DNA of 33,043 nucleotides from a virus. This document shows, piece by piece, positions 21,005 through 28,766 of the stretch. The stretch covers positions 1-33,043 of IMG/VR virus record IMGVR_UViG_3300046464_000015; one strand, written 5' to 3'. Each line of letters begins with the position of its first letter. Position 1 is the first letter of the stretch. Position numbers and translations under genes: made by a program. Below the pieces are notes generated by a model. The model was not told the origin of the DNA, did no database searches, and was given only the letters and a program-made list of their open reading frames with translations.

Positions 21005-21147
21005 TGCTTACTAACAGAGAATATCTAAAGACTTTAGCACAACAAGAGGATCTAAACTGGGATGGAGATCCTGAGTTAGATGTTGAGTATGAGTGTGAGG
21101 AAGAGAAAGACTTGGATGAGCTAGTGGTCAAGTGGTTCTATGACTGA
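21004..21147 (+). CDS. Acidic mini-protein before the large terminase (47 aa)
   Basis: A GTG at 21004 overlaps the endolysin stop (TAGTG), and the frame runs to TGA at 21145-21147, overlapping the terminase ATG at 21140 by 8 bases. The 47 residues are very acidic in the second half (WDGDPELDVEYECEEEKDLDELV). Coupling on both sides supports expression. Function unknown. Confidence 0.5.
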   Translation: MLTNREYLKTLAQQEDLNWDGDPELDVEYECEEEKDLDELVVKWFYD

Positions 21148-22390
21148 TCTTAACATACAACTACTGGATTGGCAGAAACAAGTATGGGCGGATGACACCA
21201 GATTTAAGATTGTAGCTGCCGGTAGACGTACAGGTAAGTCCAGACTAGCTGCTTGGATGTTGATTGTTAATGCTCTACAGGCAGACAAAGGTCATGTGTT
21301 CTATGTAGCTCCAACACAGGGACAGGCCAGGGACATCATGTGGCAAACACTATTGGAACTGGCGCACCCTGTTGTAACTAACGCACACATAAACAACCTA
21401 CAGATTAAGTTAGTCAACGGTGCTACTATATCACTAAAGGGTGCCGACAGACCAGAGACTATGCGTGGTGTGTCACTAAAGTTCCTAGTGATGGACGAGT
21501 ACGCTGACATGAAGCCAGAGGTCTTTGAGCAGATCCTTAGACCTGCCTTGGCTGACCAGAAGGGTGCTGCATTGTTCATTGGTACACCTATGGGGCGTAA
21601 TCACTTCTATGACCTGTACAAGTACGCAGAGCTAGAGGACGATGAGTCCTATACTGCATGGCACTTTACAAGTTATGACAATGAGTTGTTAGACCCAGAG
21701 GAGATTGACCTAGCTAAGAAGTCTATGTCATCCTACGCATTCCGTCAAGAGTTCATGGCATCATTTGAAGCTAGAGGCTCAGAGATGTTCAAGGAGGAGT
21801 GGGTTAAGTTTGGTGAAACACCAGAGATAGGTGACTACTACATAAGCATTGACTTAGCTGGCTTTGAGGACGTAAGTAAGAAGAGAACTAAAAACTCTAA
21901 GCTGGATGAATCAGCTATTGCTGTTGTTAAAGTAAATGAGAATGGCTGGCACCTAGAAAACATCATATACGGTAGGTGGGACTTAGCGGAGACAGCTAGG
22001 AAGATCTTTGAGGCTGTTAGAGACTACAGACCTATCAGTGTAGGTATTGAGCGTGGTATCTCTAAGCAAGCTGTGATGTCACCCCTAATGGACTTGATGA
22101 AGCAGCGTGGTAGATTCTTTGTTGTAGAAGAACTAACACACGGCAACAGAAAGAAAACAGACAGAATCATGTGGGCGCTACAGGGTAGATTTGAGAATGG
22201 TCAGATTACTCTAGGCAAAGGTGAGTGGAATAGTAGATTCATGGATCAGTTATTCCAGTTCCCTGACCCGCTAACACATGATGACCTTGTGGATGCCTTT
22301 GCGTACACAGACCAACTGGCTAAGGTAGCCTACAATTATGACTTTGAGATTGATGATCTTGAGGTCTTAGACGCAGTAACAGGATATTAA
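21140..22390 (+). CDS. terL: Terminase large subunit
   Basis: The packaging motor ATPase and nuclease (416 aa). Walker A AAGRRTGKS (26-34); Walker B FLVMDEYAD with D119-E120; coupling motif FIGTP (147-150). RNase H-like nuclease: D238 (SIDLA), E304 (GIERG) and an Asp in THDDLVDAF (381-385). Length and motifs fit Terminase_6-type large subunits. The start ATG lies inside the end of the mini-gene upstream with little ribosome-site signal, so it probably relies on coupling. It converts concatemeric DNA into packaged genomes at the portal. Confidence 0.95.
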   Translation: MTDLNIQLLDWQKQVWADDTRFKIVAAGRRTGKSRLAAWMLIVNALQADKGHVFYVAPTQGQARDIMWQTLLELAHPVVTNAHINNLQIKLVNGATISLKGADRPETMRGVSLKFLVMDEYADMKPEVFEQILRPALADQKGAALFIGTPMGRNHFYDLYKYAELEDDESYTAWHFTSYDNELLDPEEIDLAKKSMSSYAFRQEFMASFEARGSEMFKEEWVKFGETPEIGDYYISIDLAGFEDVSKKRTKNSKLDESAIAVVKVNENGWHLENIIYGRWDLAETARKIFEAVRDYRPISVGIERGISKQAVMSPLMDLMKQRGRFFVVEELTHGNRKKTDRIMWALQGRFENGQITLGKGEWNSRFMDQLFQFPDPLTHDDLVDAFAYTDQLAKVAYNYDFEIDDLEVLDAVTGY

Positions 22391-22391
22391 T

Positions 22392-22601
22392 ATGGCAACA
22401 AGAGCAGGAACTAGAGCCAAAGCACAAAAACCTAAGTCAAGAGTCAATGAAGCTGGTAACTACACTAAACCCACTATGCGTAAAAACCTATTCAATAAAA
22501 TCAAAGCAGGTACAAAAGGTGGCAAGGCTGGACAATGGTCAGCGCGAAAGGCACAGATGTTGGCAAAAGAGTACAAAGCCAAGGGTGGAGGATACAGATA
22601 A
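22392..22601 (+). CDS. Tiny basic protein (69 aa), first of a pair
   Basis: Lys/Arg/Gly-rich: MATRAGTRAKAQKPKSRVNE, then NYTKPTMRKNLFNKIKAGTKGGKAGQWSARKAQMLAKEYKAKGGGYR. The segment GQWSARKAQMLAKEYKAKGGGY is a recurring pattern in marine phages; function unknown. It could bind DNA or the capsid interior. It starts 2 bases after terL and ends with TAATG coupling to the next gene, whose N-terminus is nearly the same (ARAGTRA), suggesting duplication. Confidence 0.75.
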   Translation: MATRAGTRAKAQKPKSRVNEAGNYTKPTMRKNLFNKIKAGTKGGKAGQWSARKAQMLAKEYKAKGGGYR

Positions 22602-22921
22602 TGGCTAGAGCAGGCACTAGAGCTAGGTCACAGGGAGCTAAACGTAGAAGTAAAACTAGCTCATCAAGTCTAAAAAAACCACAACAGTCTCTAAAAAACT
22701 GGACTAAGCAGAAGTGGCGTACAAAGTCAGGCAAACCAAGCACTCAAGGCTCTAAAGCTACTGGAGAACGCTACTTACCGGAGAAAGCAATTAAGTCTTT
22801 GTCTCCACAAGAGTACGCAGCCACCACTAGAAAGAAAAGAAAAGACACTAAGGCTGGCAGACAGCACTCAGCACAGCCTAGAAGAATAGCAAATAAAACT
22901 CGTAGAACAAGGACGGCTTAA
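22601..22921 (+). CDS. Tiny basic protein (106 aa), second of a pair (DUF5872-like?)
   Basis: Start chosen at the ATG overlapping the previous stop (22601); an open frame from 22535 would add 22 residues inside the neighbour. It begins MARAGTRARSQGAKRRSK and is very basic throughout. The middle and end (WTKQKWRTKSGKPS, RYLPEKAIKSLSPQEYAATTRKKRKDTKAGRQHSAQPRRI) recall a phage and giant-virus family I associate with DUF5872; this is from memory. Probably a DNA-binding or structural accessory protein. Confidence 0.7.
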   Translation: MARAGTRARSQGAKRRSKTSSSSLKKPQQSLKNWTKQKWRTKSGKPSTQGSKATGERYLPEKAIKSLSPQEYAATTRKKRKDTKAGRQHSAQPRRIANKTRRTRTA

Positions 22922-22926
22922 AAATT

Positions 22927-24933
22927 ATGGATTATAACGATAATGACGTTCTGTCTAGCGACGAACACCTAGAAAACTGGGTAATGGCTAAGTGTGACTC
23001 GTGGAGAGACCACTATGAGTCCAATTATGCAGAAAGATTTGAAGAATTCTACCGTTTATGGCGTGGAATCTGGGCAGCAGAGGACATGGAGCGCAAAAGT
23101 GAGCGTTCACGTATTATTTCACCTGCATTACAGCAGGCTGTAGAGTCCAGTGTAGCAGAGATTGAGGAAGCAACCTTTGGTCGTGGTAAGTATTTTGATA
23201 TTACCGACGATATGGGTGATGCAGAGTCTCAGGACGTTGTGTATCTACGCAGTAAACTGCATGAGGACTTTGAAAAGACTCAGATACGCAAGCAAGTAGG
23301 TGAGTGTCTTATCAACAGTGCTGTATTTGGTACAGGTGTAGCTGAAGTAGTACTAGAAGAAGTCAAAGAGATGGCTCCTGCTACACAGCCTATTATGGAT
23401 GGACAGCTACAAGCAGTAGGTGTTAACGTCACAGACCGTACAGTAGTTAAACTACGCCCTGTACTGCCGCAGAACTTCCTGATTGACCCAGTAGCAACCT
23501 CCATACAAGACGCTATAGGTGTTGCTGTAGATGAGTTTGTGCCACGACACAAGGTACAACAGCTACAGGAAGAAGGTGTCTACAGGAGCGTGTACGTAGG
23601 TCAGGCGGCTAGTGACTACGACCTAGAGCCAGATCAAGACCTAACAAGCTACGACGAGGACAAAGTACGCCTAACGAAATACTACGGACTTGTGCCTCGT
23701 TACTTGCTAGAGATTGGTGAGAAAGAAGCACTGCTTGACGACGATGAAGACATTGCTGATATTGAACTAGAGGAACCAGAGAACGATGAAGATGCCAGCT
23801 ATTACGTCGAAGCTATTGTGGTTGTGGCTAATGGAGGCATCCTACTAAAAGCAGAAGCTAACCCATACATGATGCAGGATCGTCCTGTAGTAGCCTTTCC
23901 TTGGGATGTAGTTCCCGGTAGGTTCTGGGGACGTGGTGTGTGTGAAAAGGGTTACAACAGCCAGAAGGCGCTTGACACAGAGCTTCGGGCACGTATTGAT
24001 GCTCTAGCATTAACTGTGCATCCAATGATGGCTATGGACGCTACACGCCTTCCTAGAGGCTCTCGTCCAGAAGTACGACCCGGTAAGATCTTGTTGACCA
24101 ATGGCGATCCTAAGTCTGTTATCAACCCATTCAACTTTGGTCAGGTTAGTCAGATTACATTTGCACAGGCAGCAGAACTACAGAAGATGGTTCAGATGTC
24201 TACAGGTGCTATTGACTCCGCTGGTATCCCCGGTAGTATAAACGGTGACGCTACGGCTGCTGGTATCAGTATGTCCCTTGGTGCAATCATCAAGCGGCAC
24301 AAGCGTACCTTGATTAACTTTCAACAGTCCTTCTTGATTCCTTTTGTCAAGATGGCTGCTTGTCGTTACATGCAGTTTGATCCAGAAAACTATCCTGTTA
24401 AGGACTACAAGTTTAACACTACGTCTACTCTAGGCATCATTGCTCGTGAGTACGAAGTGACACAACTTGTGCAGCTATTGCAAACTATGCCAGCAGAGTC
24501 TCCACTGTACAACACGTTGATTCAGTCAATTATTGACAACATGAACCTGTCTAACCGTGAAGAACTGATGACTAAGTTGGCTCAAGCAGAGCAAGCATCA
24601 CAGCCTACACCTGAGCAACAACAGATGCAACAACAGGCTGCACAGGCACAGATGGCCTTCCAGCAGTCACAAACAGCAGCATTAAACGGTCAGGCACAGG
24701 AGTCTAGTGCTAGAGCGCAGAAGATTGCTGTAGAGACACAGCTTGCACCACAGGAGCTACAGATTGATCAGATTAAAGCAGTCACAGCTAACCTGAAGGC
24801 AGGCGATCAAGAGGACAAGGAGTTTGAGCGTCGTATGAAGATTGCTCAGACGTTCTTGAAAGAGAAAGAGATTGACCTAAAGAATCAACCTCAACAACAA
24901 CCAAGTCAACCCCTTAGACTACAACAAGGATAA
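22927..24933 (+). CDS. Portal (head-tail connector) protein
   Basis: 668 aa. The N-terminal region (WRDHYESNYAERFEEFYRLWRGIW) and the body (VAEIEEATFGRGKYFDIT; GVAEVVLEEVKEM; PVVAFPWDVVPGRFWGRGVCEKGYNSQKALDTELRARIDA) have the pattern of podovirus portals, including the long wing/stem helix and a Pro/Gly-rich loop near PGSINGDATAAGISMSL. The C-terminus (about residues 550-668) is Gln/Ala-rich coiled coil (QQQMQQQAAQAQMAFQQSQ), a portal barrel-like tail. Size exceeds T7 gp8 (536 aa) because of that tail. It forms the dodecameric channel for packaging and ejection. Located after terL and before scaffold and capsid, as expected. Confidence 0.85.
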   Translation: MDYNDNDVLSSDEHLENWVMAKCDSWRDHYESNYAERFEEFYRLWRGIWAAEDMERKSERSRIISPALQQAVESSVAEIEEATFGRGKYFDITDDMGDAESQDVVYLRSKLHEDFEKTQIRKQVGECLINSAVFGTGVAEVVLEEVKEMAPATQPIMDGQLQAVGVNVTDRTVVKLRPVLPQNFLIDPVATSIQDAIGVAVDEFVPRHKVQQLQEEGVYRSVYVGQAASDYDLEPDQDLTSYDEDKVRLTKYYGLVPRYLLEIGEKEALLDDDEDIADIELEEPENDEDASYYVEAIVVVANGGILLKAEANPYMMQDRPVVAFPWDVVPGRFWGRGVCEKGYNSQKALDTELRARIDALALTVHPMMAMDATRLPRGSRPEVRPGKILLTNGDPKSVINPFNFGQVSQITFAQAAELQKMVQMSTGAIDSAGIPGSINGDATAAGISMSLGAIIKRHKRTLINFQQSFLIPFVKMAACRYMQFDPENYPVKDYKFNTTSTLGIIAREYEVTQLVQLLQTMPAESPLYNTLIQSIIDNMNLSNREELMTKLAQAEQASQPTPEQQQMQQQAAQAQMAFQQSQTAALNGQAQESSARAQKIAVETQLAPQELQIDQIKAVTANLKAGDQEDKEFERRMKIAQTFLKEKEIDLKNQPQQQPSQPLRLQQG

Positions 24934-24937
24934 ATTG

Positions 24938-25069
24938 ATGGTCGTAACACGTACAGAACTAACTCAGATAGTAGATCAAGTCAACAAGAAGTTTGATGAA
25001 CTAGAAGCTAAGATTAAAGAGTTAGAGGCAAAGAATGTTAAGAAACTACCGAACAAGAAGGCGGCGTAA
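24938..25069 (+). CDS. Coiled-coil mini-protein (43 aa)
   Basis: ATG at 24938, TAA at 25067-25069. It begins MVVTRTELTQIVDQVNKKFD and continues with a short leucine/lysine coiled-coil (ELEAKIKELEAK) and a basic end (LPNKKAA). It starts 4 bases after the portal stop with AAGGATAAA upstream, and its stop overlaps the next start (TAATG). Too short for function prediction; could be a portal or scaffold accessory. Confidence 0.6.
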   Translation: MVVTRTELTQIVDQVNKKFDELEAKIKELEAKNVKKLPNKKAA

Positions 25070-25365
25070 TGCCTAGTCCACGTAGAGGTAAAGCAAAAGT
25101 AAAAGTGACTTCCAGCGGCAGGAGAGTCTCTTACGGTCAGGCAGGGCAAGCTAAAGGCGGCGGCCCTAGAGTAAAGCCGGGAACCAGTAAGGGCGACAGC
25201 TACTGTGCGAGGTCACTAGGTATCAAGAAGCGTCTTCCTAAAAAGAAGCAGAATGACCCTAACACACCCAATAACTTATCACGTAAGCGTTGGAAGTGTA
25301 AGGGTGCTAAGTCCATGAGAGCTAATCAAACACTAGCTCGTAAAACAAGAACTAGGAAAAAGTAA
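25069..25365 (+). CDS. Basic Cys-containing protein (98 aa, DUF6321-like?)
   Basis: Highly basic, Gly/Lys/Arg-rich, with the order RRVSYGQAGQAKGGGPRVKPGT, then GDSYCARSLGIKK and DPNTPNNLSRKRWKCKG. I recall this pattern from small proteins of marine phages (DUF6321), function unknown. The two cysteines in conserved-looking positions could bind metal or form a disulfide. TAATG-coupled to the coiled-coil mini-protein. Part of a run of tiny basic genes around the portal. Confidence 0.75.
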   Translation: MPSPRRGKAKVKVTSSGRRVSYGQAGQAKGGGPRVKPGTSKGDSYCARSLGIKKRLPKKKQNDPNTPNNLSRKRWKCKGAKSMRANQTLARKTRTRKK

Positions 25366-25366
25366 C

Positions 25367-25483
25367 ATGCCATACGGTAAAGGAACATACGGAAATAAAG
25401 TAGGCCGTCCACCTAAGAACAGTAGAAGAGCTACACCTAAAAACCGACGAACTAAGACTATTGGCGGACGTAGAGGCCGCTGA
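25367..25483 (+). CDS. Very basic mini-protein with an AT-hook-like motif (38 aa)
   Basis: ATG at 25367, TGA at 25481-25483. The protein begins MPYGKGTYGNKVGRPPKNSR and ends RRTKTIGGRRGR, with about one third Lys/Arg. KVGRPPK is an AT-hook-like DNA-binding motif. It starts 1 base after the previous stop, with AGGAAAAAG upstream. A DNA-compaction or maturation role is inferred from charge and place only. Confidence 0.6.
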   Translation: MPYGKGTYGNKVGRPPKNSRRATPKNRRTKTIGGRRGR

Positions 25484-25485
25484 CA

Positions 25486-25935
25486 GTGATAGCAGAGATA
25501 AGTGCAATTGTTGCTGGTGTCAATGCTGCTACGTCTGCTATCAAGCGTGTAGCTGAGACTACCAATGACATCTCAAGTATCTCTGCTTTCTTATCTACTC
25601 TTGGAGGTGCAGAGGTAGAATTAGCTAGAGCGCAGAATGAAGGCAAGCTATCCGAAGGAGATGCTGTTAAAGCTGCACTAGCTAAGAAACAAATACAGGA
25701 GACTATGAAGGAGATCAAGGATCTCTTTACAGTCAGCGGTAACGGACAGCTCTATCAAGAAGCTATGCTTGCTATGGCTGAAGCTAGGAAAGCTAAACAG
25801 CTAGAGTTAGCTAGAGCAATAGCAGCTAAGAAGAAATTTTGGAAGGACGTTAGAGAGATAGGTGCTGTCATAGGTGTACTGGTATTTCTAGTACCTATGT
25901 GCCTAGCACTTTTAATTTCATATTTAACAAAATAA
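25486..25935 (+). CDS. Helical protein with C-terminal membrane anchor (149 aa)
   Basis: Starts at a GTG (25486), 2 bases after the previous stop. The N-terminal half has an Ala-rich amphipathic helix (MIAEISAIVAGVNAATSAIKRVAETTNDIS). A long charged helix follows (LSEGDAVKAALAKKQIQETMKEIKDLF). Residues ~122-149 form a strongly hydrophobic C-terminal transmembrane segment (VIGVLVFLVPMCLALLISY). The layout fits a lysis-accessory or virion-membrane protein; conserved proteins of this form occur near capsid genes of marine podoviruses. No family recognised. Confidence 0.65.
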   Translation: MIAEISAIVAGVNAATSAIKRVAETTNDISSISAFLSTLGGAEVELARAQNEGKLSEGDAVKAALAKKQIQETMKEIKDLFTVSGNGQLYQEAMLAMAEARKAKQLELARAIAAKKKFWKDVREIGAVIGVLVFLVPMCLALLISYLTK

Positions 25936-25938
25936 CAC

Positions 25939-25967
25939 TTGACAAACGAGTCAAAGTATGCTATAAT
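25939..25967 (+). promoter_or_regulatory. Consensus sigma-70 promoter for the scaffold/capsid region
   Basis: TTGACA (25939-25944), 17-base spacer, TATAAT (25962-25967): exact consensus. It shares AAAGTATGCTATAAT-type core and the leader AAGTATTCTT with the promoter at 20204. The predicted start near 25974 coincides with a hairpin (GTACA 25974-25978, loop TTAG, TGTAC 25983-25987). Confidence 0.85.
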
Positions 25968-26017
25968 GTATAGGTACATTAGTGTACATAAGTATTCTTT
26001 AACAAAGGTAAAATACG

Positions 26018-26272
26018 ATGACTCAAGAGTTAGAAACATATTTCAACAACTACTTTGCTATGTTTAGATCAGAAGGCTGGAAACAGTTAATCTCTGACCT
26101 ACAAGGTAATGTTGGACAAATCAACTCAGTAGAAATGACTACGGATAACGATAACTTGAACTTTCGCAAAGGTCAGTTAGCTATCCTAGCAACCATACTA
26201 AATCTTGAAGCACAGATTGAAAACGCTCAAGAACAAGCAGAATCAGAAGACTCTATTGATGAGGCTGTTTGA
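26018..26272 (+). CDS. Small hypothetical protein (84 aa)
   Basis: First gene after the second rightward promoter. It begins MTQELETYFNNYFAMFRSEG and continues with helices (LNFRKGQLAILATILNLEAQIENAQEQAESED). Acidic; no membrane segment or catalytic motif. Ribosome site AAAGGTAAAATAC matches that of the gene after the other consensus promoter. It probably belongs to the head-assembly group by position (before scaffold and capsid). 14-base overlap with the next gene. Confidence 0.75.
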   Translation: MTQELETYFNNYFAMFRSEGWKQLISDLQGNVGQINSVEMTTDNDNLNFRKGQLAILATILNLEAQIENAQEQAESEDSIDEAV

Positions 26273-26483
26273 TTTTAGATGTCCTTGTGGCAAACTGTTT
26301 GAAGATTTAGTTAAGTCTGATGTCACAACTTCTAGGTGCAGTTGTGGCTTGGACGCTAAACGTGTTATCTCCCCAGTGAGATCTAACCTTGAAGGCATTA
26401 GTGGAGACTTCCCTGATGCACATGATAGGTGGGTTAAACGCAGGGAGCAGCACATGGCATATGAACGAAGGCAAACCTCTTAG
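26259..26483 (+). CDS. FmdB-type zinc-ribbon protein (74 aa)
   Basis: Start taken at the ATG 26259, overlapping the upstream gene; an open frame from 26205 would lie inside that gene. The N-terminus reads MRLFDFRCPCGKLFEDLVKS, with C8-P-C10-G and C27-S-C29-G, as in FmdB/zinc-ribbon domains. The tail, GISGDFPDAHDRWVKRREQHMA, has a form seen in phage proteins of this type. Phages often place such a gene just before the scaffold; role unknown, metal binding likely. Confidence 0.75.
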   Translation: MRLFDFRCPCGKLFEDLVKSDVTTSRCSCGLDAKRVISPVRSNLEGISGDFPDAHDRWVKRREQHMAYERRQTS

Positions 26484-26532
26484 AGAACCTTCATACTAAA
26501 CATCTCCACAATACTAAGGTACGGAGTTAATA

Positions 26533-27324
26533 ATGGCTAAGATTATTGAACCTGAGCGTCAGCAGGATAACCAAGAAGAGAACGAACAACAACTAGCAAT
26601 GTTTGAACAAGTAGAGGAACAACAGGAAATTCCTGAACCACAGGAACCTGAGATCCCTGATAAGTACAAAGGTAAGTCTGCCGAAGAACTTGTACAAATG
26701 CACCAAGAAGCTGAGAAGCTATTGGGCCGACAGAGTTCTGAAGTAGGTGAGCTACGTAAGGTTGTTGATACGTATATCCAGACACAACTCACAGAAGATA
26801 CTAAAGAAGCACCCCAACAAGACGAAGAAGTAGATTGGTTTACAGACCCTGATAAGGCTGTAGATAGGGCGATTCAGAACCATCCTAAGATTAAGGAAGC
26901 TGAAGAACTTACAAAGCAGTACAAAGCAAGCACTGCGCTATCAGAGCTACAACGTAAGCACCCTGATATGCAACAGATCTTGCAAGATGCTAACTTTGCT
27001 GAGTGGATTAAAGCATCCAATGTTAGGACTAGACTGTTTGTAGCAGCAGACCAGCAGTACGATCACGAGTCCGCTGATGAGCTATTTAGCTTATGGAAAG
27101 AGCGACAGAACATTGTACAGCAGACTGCCGCTGTAGAGGAGCAATCTCGTAAGCAAGCAGTTAAGGCAGCTTCTACTGGTAATGCTAGTGGCAGTACTGA
27201 ATCAGCACCTAAAAAGATCTATAGACGCGCAGACATTATTAACCTTATGAGAAACGACCCTGATCGCTATGCTGCTCTACAACCAGAGATTATGAAGGCA
27301 TACGCAGAAAAACGGGTCAGATAG
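26533..27324 (+). CDS. Capsid assembly scaffolding protein
   Basis: 263 aa, very acidic N-terminus rich in Glu/Gln (EPERQQDNQEENEQQLAMFEQVEEQQEIPEPQEPEIPDKYKGKS) and helical elsewhere, ending in a basic tail (KKIYRRADIINLMRNDPDRYAALQPEIMKAYAEKRVR). An acidic, helical, low-complexity protein directly before the major capsid gene is the standard scaffold arrangement (T7 gp9). The C-terminal basic helix is the usual coat-binding end. ACGGAG ribosome site upstream. Confidence 0.85.
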   Translation: MAKIIEPERQQDNQEENEQQLAMFEQVEEQQEIPEPQEPEIPDKYKGKSAEELVQMHQEAEKLLGRQSSEVGELRKVVDTYIQTQLTEDTKEAPQQDEEVDWFTDPDKAVDRAIQNHPKIKEAEELTKQYKASTALSELQRKHPDMQQILQDANFAEWIKASNVRTRLFVAADQQYDHESADELFSLWKERQNIVQQTAAVEEQSRKQAVKAASTGNASGSTESAPKKIYRRADIINLMRNDPDRYAALQPEIMKAYAEKRVR

Positions 27325-27346
27325 TATATCTTAGGAGATATTTATT

Positions 27347-28312
27347 ATGACTGATTCCACATATCCCGCAACTGGCGGGTTCGTTGACAACACTAGCGCA
27401 GCTACTTTCATTCCAGAAATCTGGAGTGACGAGATTATTGCTGCATATCAAAAGAACCTCGTCTTGGCAAACCTTGTCAAGAAGATGTCTATGGCTGGTA
27501 AGAAAGGTGACACGATCCATGTGCCTAAGCCTGTCCGTGGTGACGCTCACGCTAAAGCTGAGAACACTGCTGTAACGGTTCAGAACGCTACGGAAGGTGA
27601 AGTGCAAATCTCTATTGACAAGCACTTTGAATACTCACGTCTGATTGAAGACATTACCGACGTACAGGCTCTTAGCTCACTGCGTCAGTTCTACACGGAA
27701 GATGCTGGCTACGCTTTGGCGAAGCAAGTTGACACTGATCTGCACAGCTTGGCTACTGGCCTTGGTTCTGCTGGTACGTCTTCTACAACTTATGCAAACA
27801 ACGGTGGTACGTTCTTCGTAGACGCTACTAATGGTCTTACGACCTATGCTGTTGACACGGTAACAACTGCTGATGTATTTACCGACGCTGGTTTCCGCGC
27901 TATTATTCAGAAGCTGGACGATGCTGATGTTCCTATGGAGAATCGTTGCTTCGTTATTCCTCCTTCAGTTCGCAACACCATTATGGGTATTGATCGTTAC
28001 GTAAGCTCTGACTTCGTAAACAACGGTCAAGTCACCAACGGTCAGATTGGTCAACTGTACGGCATTGACGTATTTGTTAGCACTAACTGCCCTGTTGTTG
28101 AAACTGCTGCTGCTAACTCTGCTTCAACTGTAGACTCTCTGGGCGCTCTGTTGATCCAGAAAGATGCAATTGTAATGGCTGAACAACTGGGCGTTCGCTC
28201 TCAGACTCAGTACAAGCAAGAGTTCCTTGCTAACCTGTTCACCTCAGATACTTTGTACGGCGTAAGCGTACTTCGTCCTGAGTCAGGTTTGACTTTGGTT
28301 GTTCCTAAGTAA
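27347..28312 (+). CDS. Major capsid protein
   Basis: 321 aa, no low-complexity. Begins MTDSTYPATGGFVDNTSAAT, with an extended N-arm then FIPEIWSDEIIAAYQKNLVLANLVKKMS, a coat-protein-like start. The middle (GDTIHVPKPVRGDAHAKAENTAVTVQ; IEDITDVQALSSLRQFYTEDAGYALAKQVDTDLH) and the end (YKQEFLANLFTSDTLYGVSVLRPESG) fit podovirus coat proteins with the HK97 fold. Placed after the scaffold. Codon choice (many GTC/CGT/AAC) differs from neighbouring virion genes, as expected for a highly expressed gene. Its ribosome site sits in a hairpin loop, and an intrinsic terminator follows. Confidence 0.92.
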   Translation: MTDSTYPATGGFVDNTSAATFIPEIWSDEIIAAYQKNLVLANLVKKMSMAGKKGDTIHVPKPVRGDAHAKAENTAVTVQNATEGEVQISIDKHFEYSRLIEDITDVQALSSLRQFYTEDAGYALAKQVDTDLHSLATGLGSAGTSSTTYANNGGTFFVDATNGLTTYAVDTVTTADVFTDAGFRAIIQKLDDADVPMENRCFVIPPSVRNTIMGIDRYVSSDFVNNGQVTNGQIGQLYGIDVFVSTNCPVVETAAANSASTVDSLGALLIQKDAIVMAEQLGVRSQTQYKQEFLANLFTSDTLYGVSVLRPESGLTLVVPK

Positions 28313-28322
28313 TAACCATCTA

Positions 28323-28356
28323 ACTGGGGGCTGCTACGGTGGCCCCTAGTTTTATT
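28323..28356 (+). terminator. Intrinsic terminator after the capsid gene
   Basis: ACTGGGGGC (28323-28331) pairs with GCCCCTAGT (28342-28350), 9 bp with one G-T pair, loop of 10 bases, then TTTTATT (28350-28356). It lies 10 bases after the capsid stop and probably limits read-through, favouring capsid mRNA over downstream tail genes. Confidence 0.8.
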
Positions 28357-28369
28357 GAGGTAGCTAAGT

Positions 28370-28759
28370 ATGAGCATAGTAGCTAGTTTGGTCGGCCCAG
28401 TAACAGGGTTACTTGATAAGTTTATTGAGGACAAAGACCAGAAGAATGCTTTGGCTCATGAGATTGCTACCATGTCTGAGCGTCATGCTCAAGAGTTAGC
28501 TAAAGGTCAGCTAGAAGTAAACAAAGTAGAGGCAGGACACTCTAGTTTATTTGTTTCTGGATGGCGACCCTTCATTGGCTGGACATGTGGATTAGGCATG
28601 TTTGGTAACTTTATCACAATCCCGTTTTCTAACTTTGTATTGGCTCTAGCAGGTATAGACATTGTTATACCTTTAGTACCACTAGAAACTATGATGCCTG
28701 TCCTCATGGGCATGTTAGGCTTAGGTGCAATGCGCTCATTTGAGAAGACAAGGAAATAA
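28370..28759 (+). CDS. Holin, GTA-type 3TM family
   Basis: 129 aa. The N-terminal half is a charged helix (LLDKFIEDKDQKNALAHEIATMSERHAQELAKGQLEVNKVEAGH). It is followed by SLFVSGWRPFIGW (59-71), the signature segment of the GTA_holin_3TM family (PF11351, from memory), then hydrophobic stretches at about 68-98 and 106-121. It makes the inner-membrane pores that release the endolysin (here likely the M15 peptidase at 20654). It is the first gene after the capsid terminator. Confidence 0.85.
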   Translation: MSIVASLVGPVTGLLDKFIEDKDQKNALAHEIATMSERHAQELAKGQLEVNKVEAGHSSLFVSGWRPFIGWTCGLGMFGNFITIPFSNFVLALAGIDIVIPLVPLETMMPVLMGMLGLGAMRSFEKTRK

Positions 28760-28766
28760 GTAGCTA

